Positions 31,997 to 32,373 of a DNA stretch of 32,373 nt are shown here, piece by piece. The position numbers and the translations under genes were made by a program. Source of the DNA: Enterococcus italicus DSM 15952 (lineage in GTDB: Bacteria > Bacillota > Bacilli > Lactobacillales > Enterococcaceae); NCBI RefSeq assembly GCF_000185365.1, contig NZ_GL622241.1:1789066-1821438 (forward strand), in the 5' to 3' direction. Under the pieces are notes generated by a model, which had not been told where the DNA came from, did no database searches, and saw only the letters and a list, made by a program, of their open reading frames with translations. Within the stretch, counting starts at the first letter, position 1. Every line of letters starts with the position of its first letter.

Positions 31997-32373
31997 TCTG
32001 GTGCTCTTGCTTCATTAACTATTTCTGATGCCACTGTTTCACCTTGGAACTGGGAAGCTACATCGAGAGAAGATCCTCAGTACCGTCCATCCGATGCAGA
32101 TGCTTATTTCATCGGTGGTACGAAAGGTTCATTGTCCTTACCTAGACTTCATCAATTTTCATACGATGGCGATGCTTCATGGCACAAACCACTAGCAACG
32201 GCCATTCAACCAGTTGATCCGCAGTTACCACATAAAATGCAATTAAAACATTTTGTCCAAGTCATCGAAGGTAACGAAAGCCCAATTGTAACACCTGCGG
32301 ACAATGTCAAAACTTTAGAAACAGTAATGGCTATTAAAGAAGCAACAAAAACAAGTAATTTAATAAAACTTGG
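31982..32373 (+). pseudogene. C-terminal part of a Gfo/Idh/MocA-family oxidoreductase (5' end missing)
   Basis: No start codon is present, but the plus-strand frame is open from about 31982 to the window end. It begins NARFQSGALASLTISDATVS, the family's conserved central beta-sheet region, and continues through YFIGGTKGSLSLP, HKMQLKHFVQVIEG and TLETVMAIKEATKT. These are features of the C-terminal domain of Gfo/Idh/MocA NAD(P)-dependent sugar or inositol dehydrogenases. The N-terminal Rossmann domain is absent. The gene was cut by the same junction that truncated the MFS transporter. It continues past the window. Confidence 0.8.

Overview
The window looks like a low-GC Gram-positive chromosome from the Enterococcaceae or a close relative. 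This rests on strong AGGAGG-type ribosome binding sites, an Lsa-type ABC-F protein, nrdHEF without nrdI, feoAB with a Cys-rich partner, PPDK beside its DUF299 regulator and a CcpN-like repressor, and an EndA-like nuclease lipoprotein. The genus is an inference, not shown. Most of the window is ordinary housekeeping sequence. The accessory part lies between about 12.1 and 22 kb.

Layout, left to right. 1-3 kb (minus strand): a cyclase-family metal hydrolase and an Lsa-like antibiotic-resistance ABC-F protein, the latter behind a long structured leader that looks like an attenuator. Next come tRNA-Lys(CTT) and the ferrous-iron operon feoA-feoB-Cys-rich protein (minus) with a Fur box. Divergent from it is the class Ib ribonucleotide reductase operon nrdH-nrdE-nrdF (plus) with paired NrdR boxes. 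9.8-12.1 kb (minus): a DUF6506-like protein, a small unknown protein, a flavodoxin-fold oxidoreductase and an esterase. 12.1-22 kb: a DUF2130 protein, a PLD-nuclease/winged-helix gene split by an in-frame TGA, and a complete type I restriction-modification locus.

The restriction locus is the most interesting part. hsdM and hsdS overlap on the minus strand and are followed by a tyrosine recombinase. Beyond it lies a promoterless partial hsdS with one target-recognition domain in the opposite orientation, and then hsdR. The partial gene is bounded exactly by a 17-nt and a 60-nt sequence that also flank the recognition domains of the expressed hsdS in inverted orientation. This is the architecture of a phase-variable, DNA-inverting specificity switch.

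22-32 kb holds an EcsC-family protein, two tandem 103-nt palindromic repeats, aminopeptidase PepN, the PPDK regulator, a CcpN-like CBS repressor, divergent PPDK and a secreted nuclease. At the right edge two genes, an OFA-type MFS transporter and a Gfo/Idh/MocA oxidoreductase, have both lost their 5' halves and are joined back to back. Three convergent gene pairs are separated by related 48-nt palindromic terminators.
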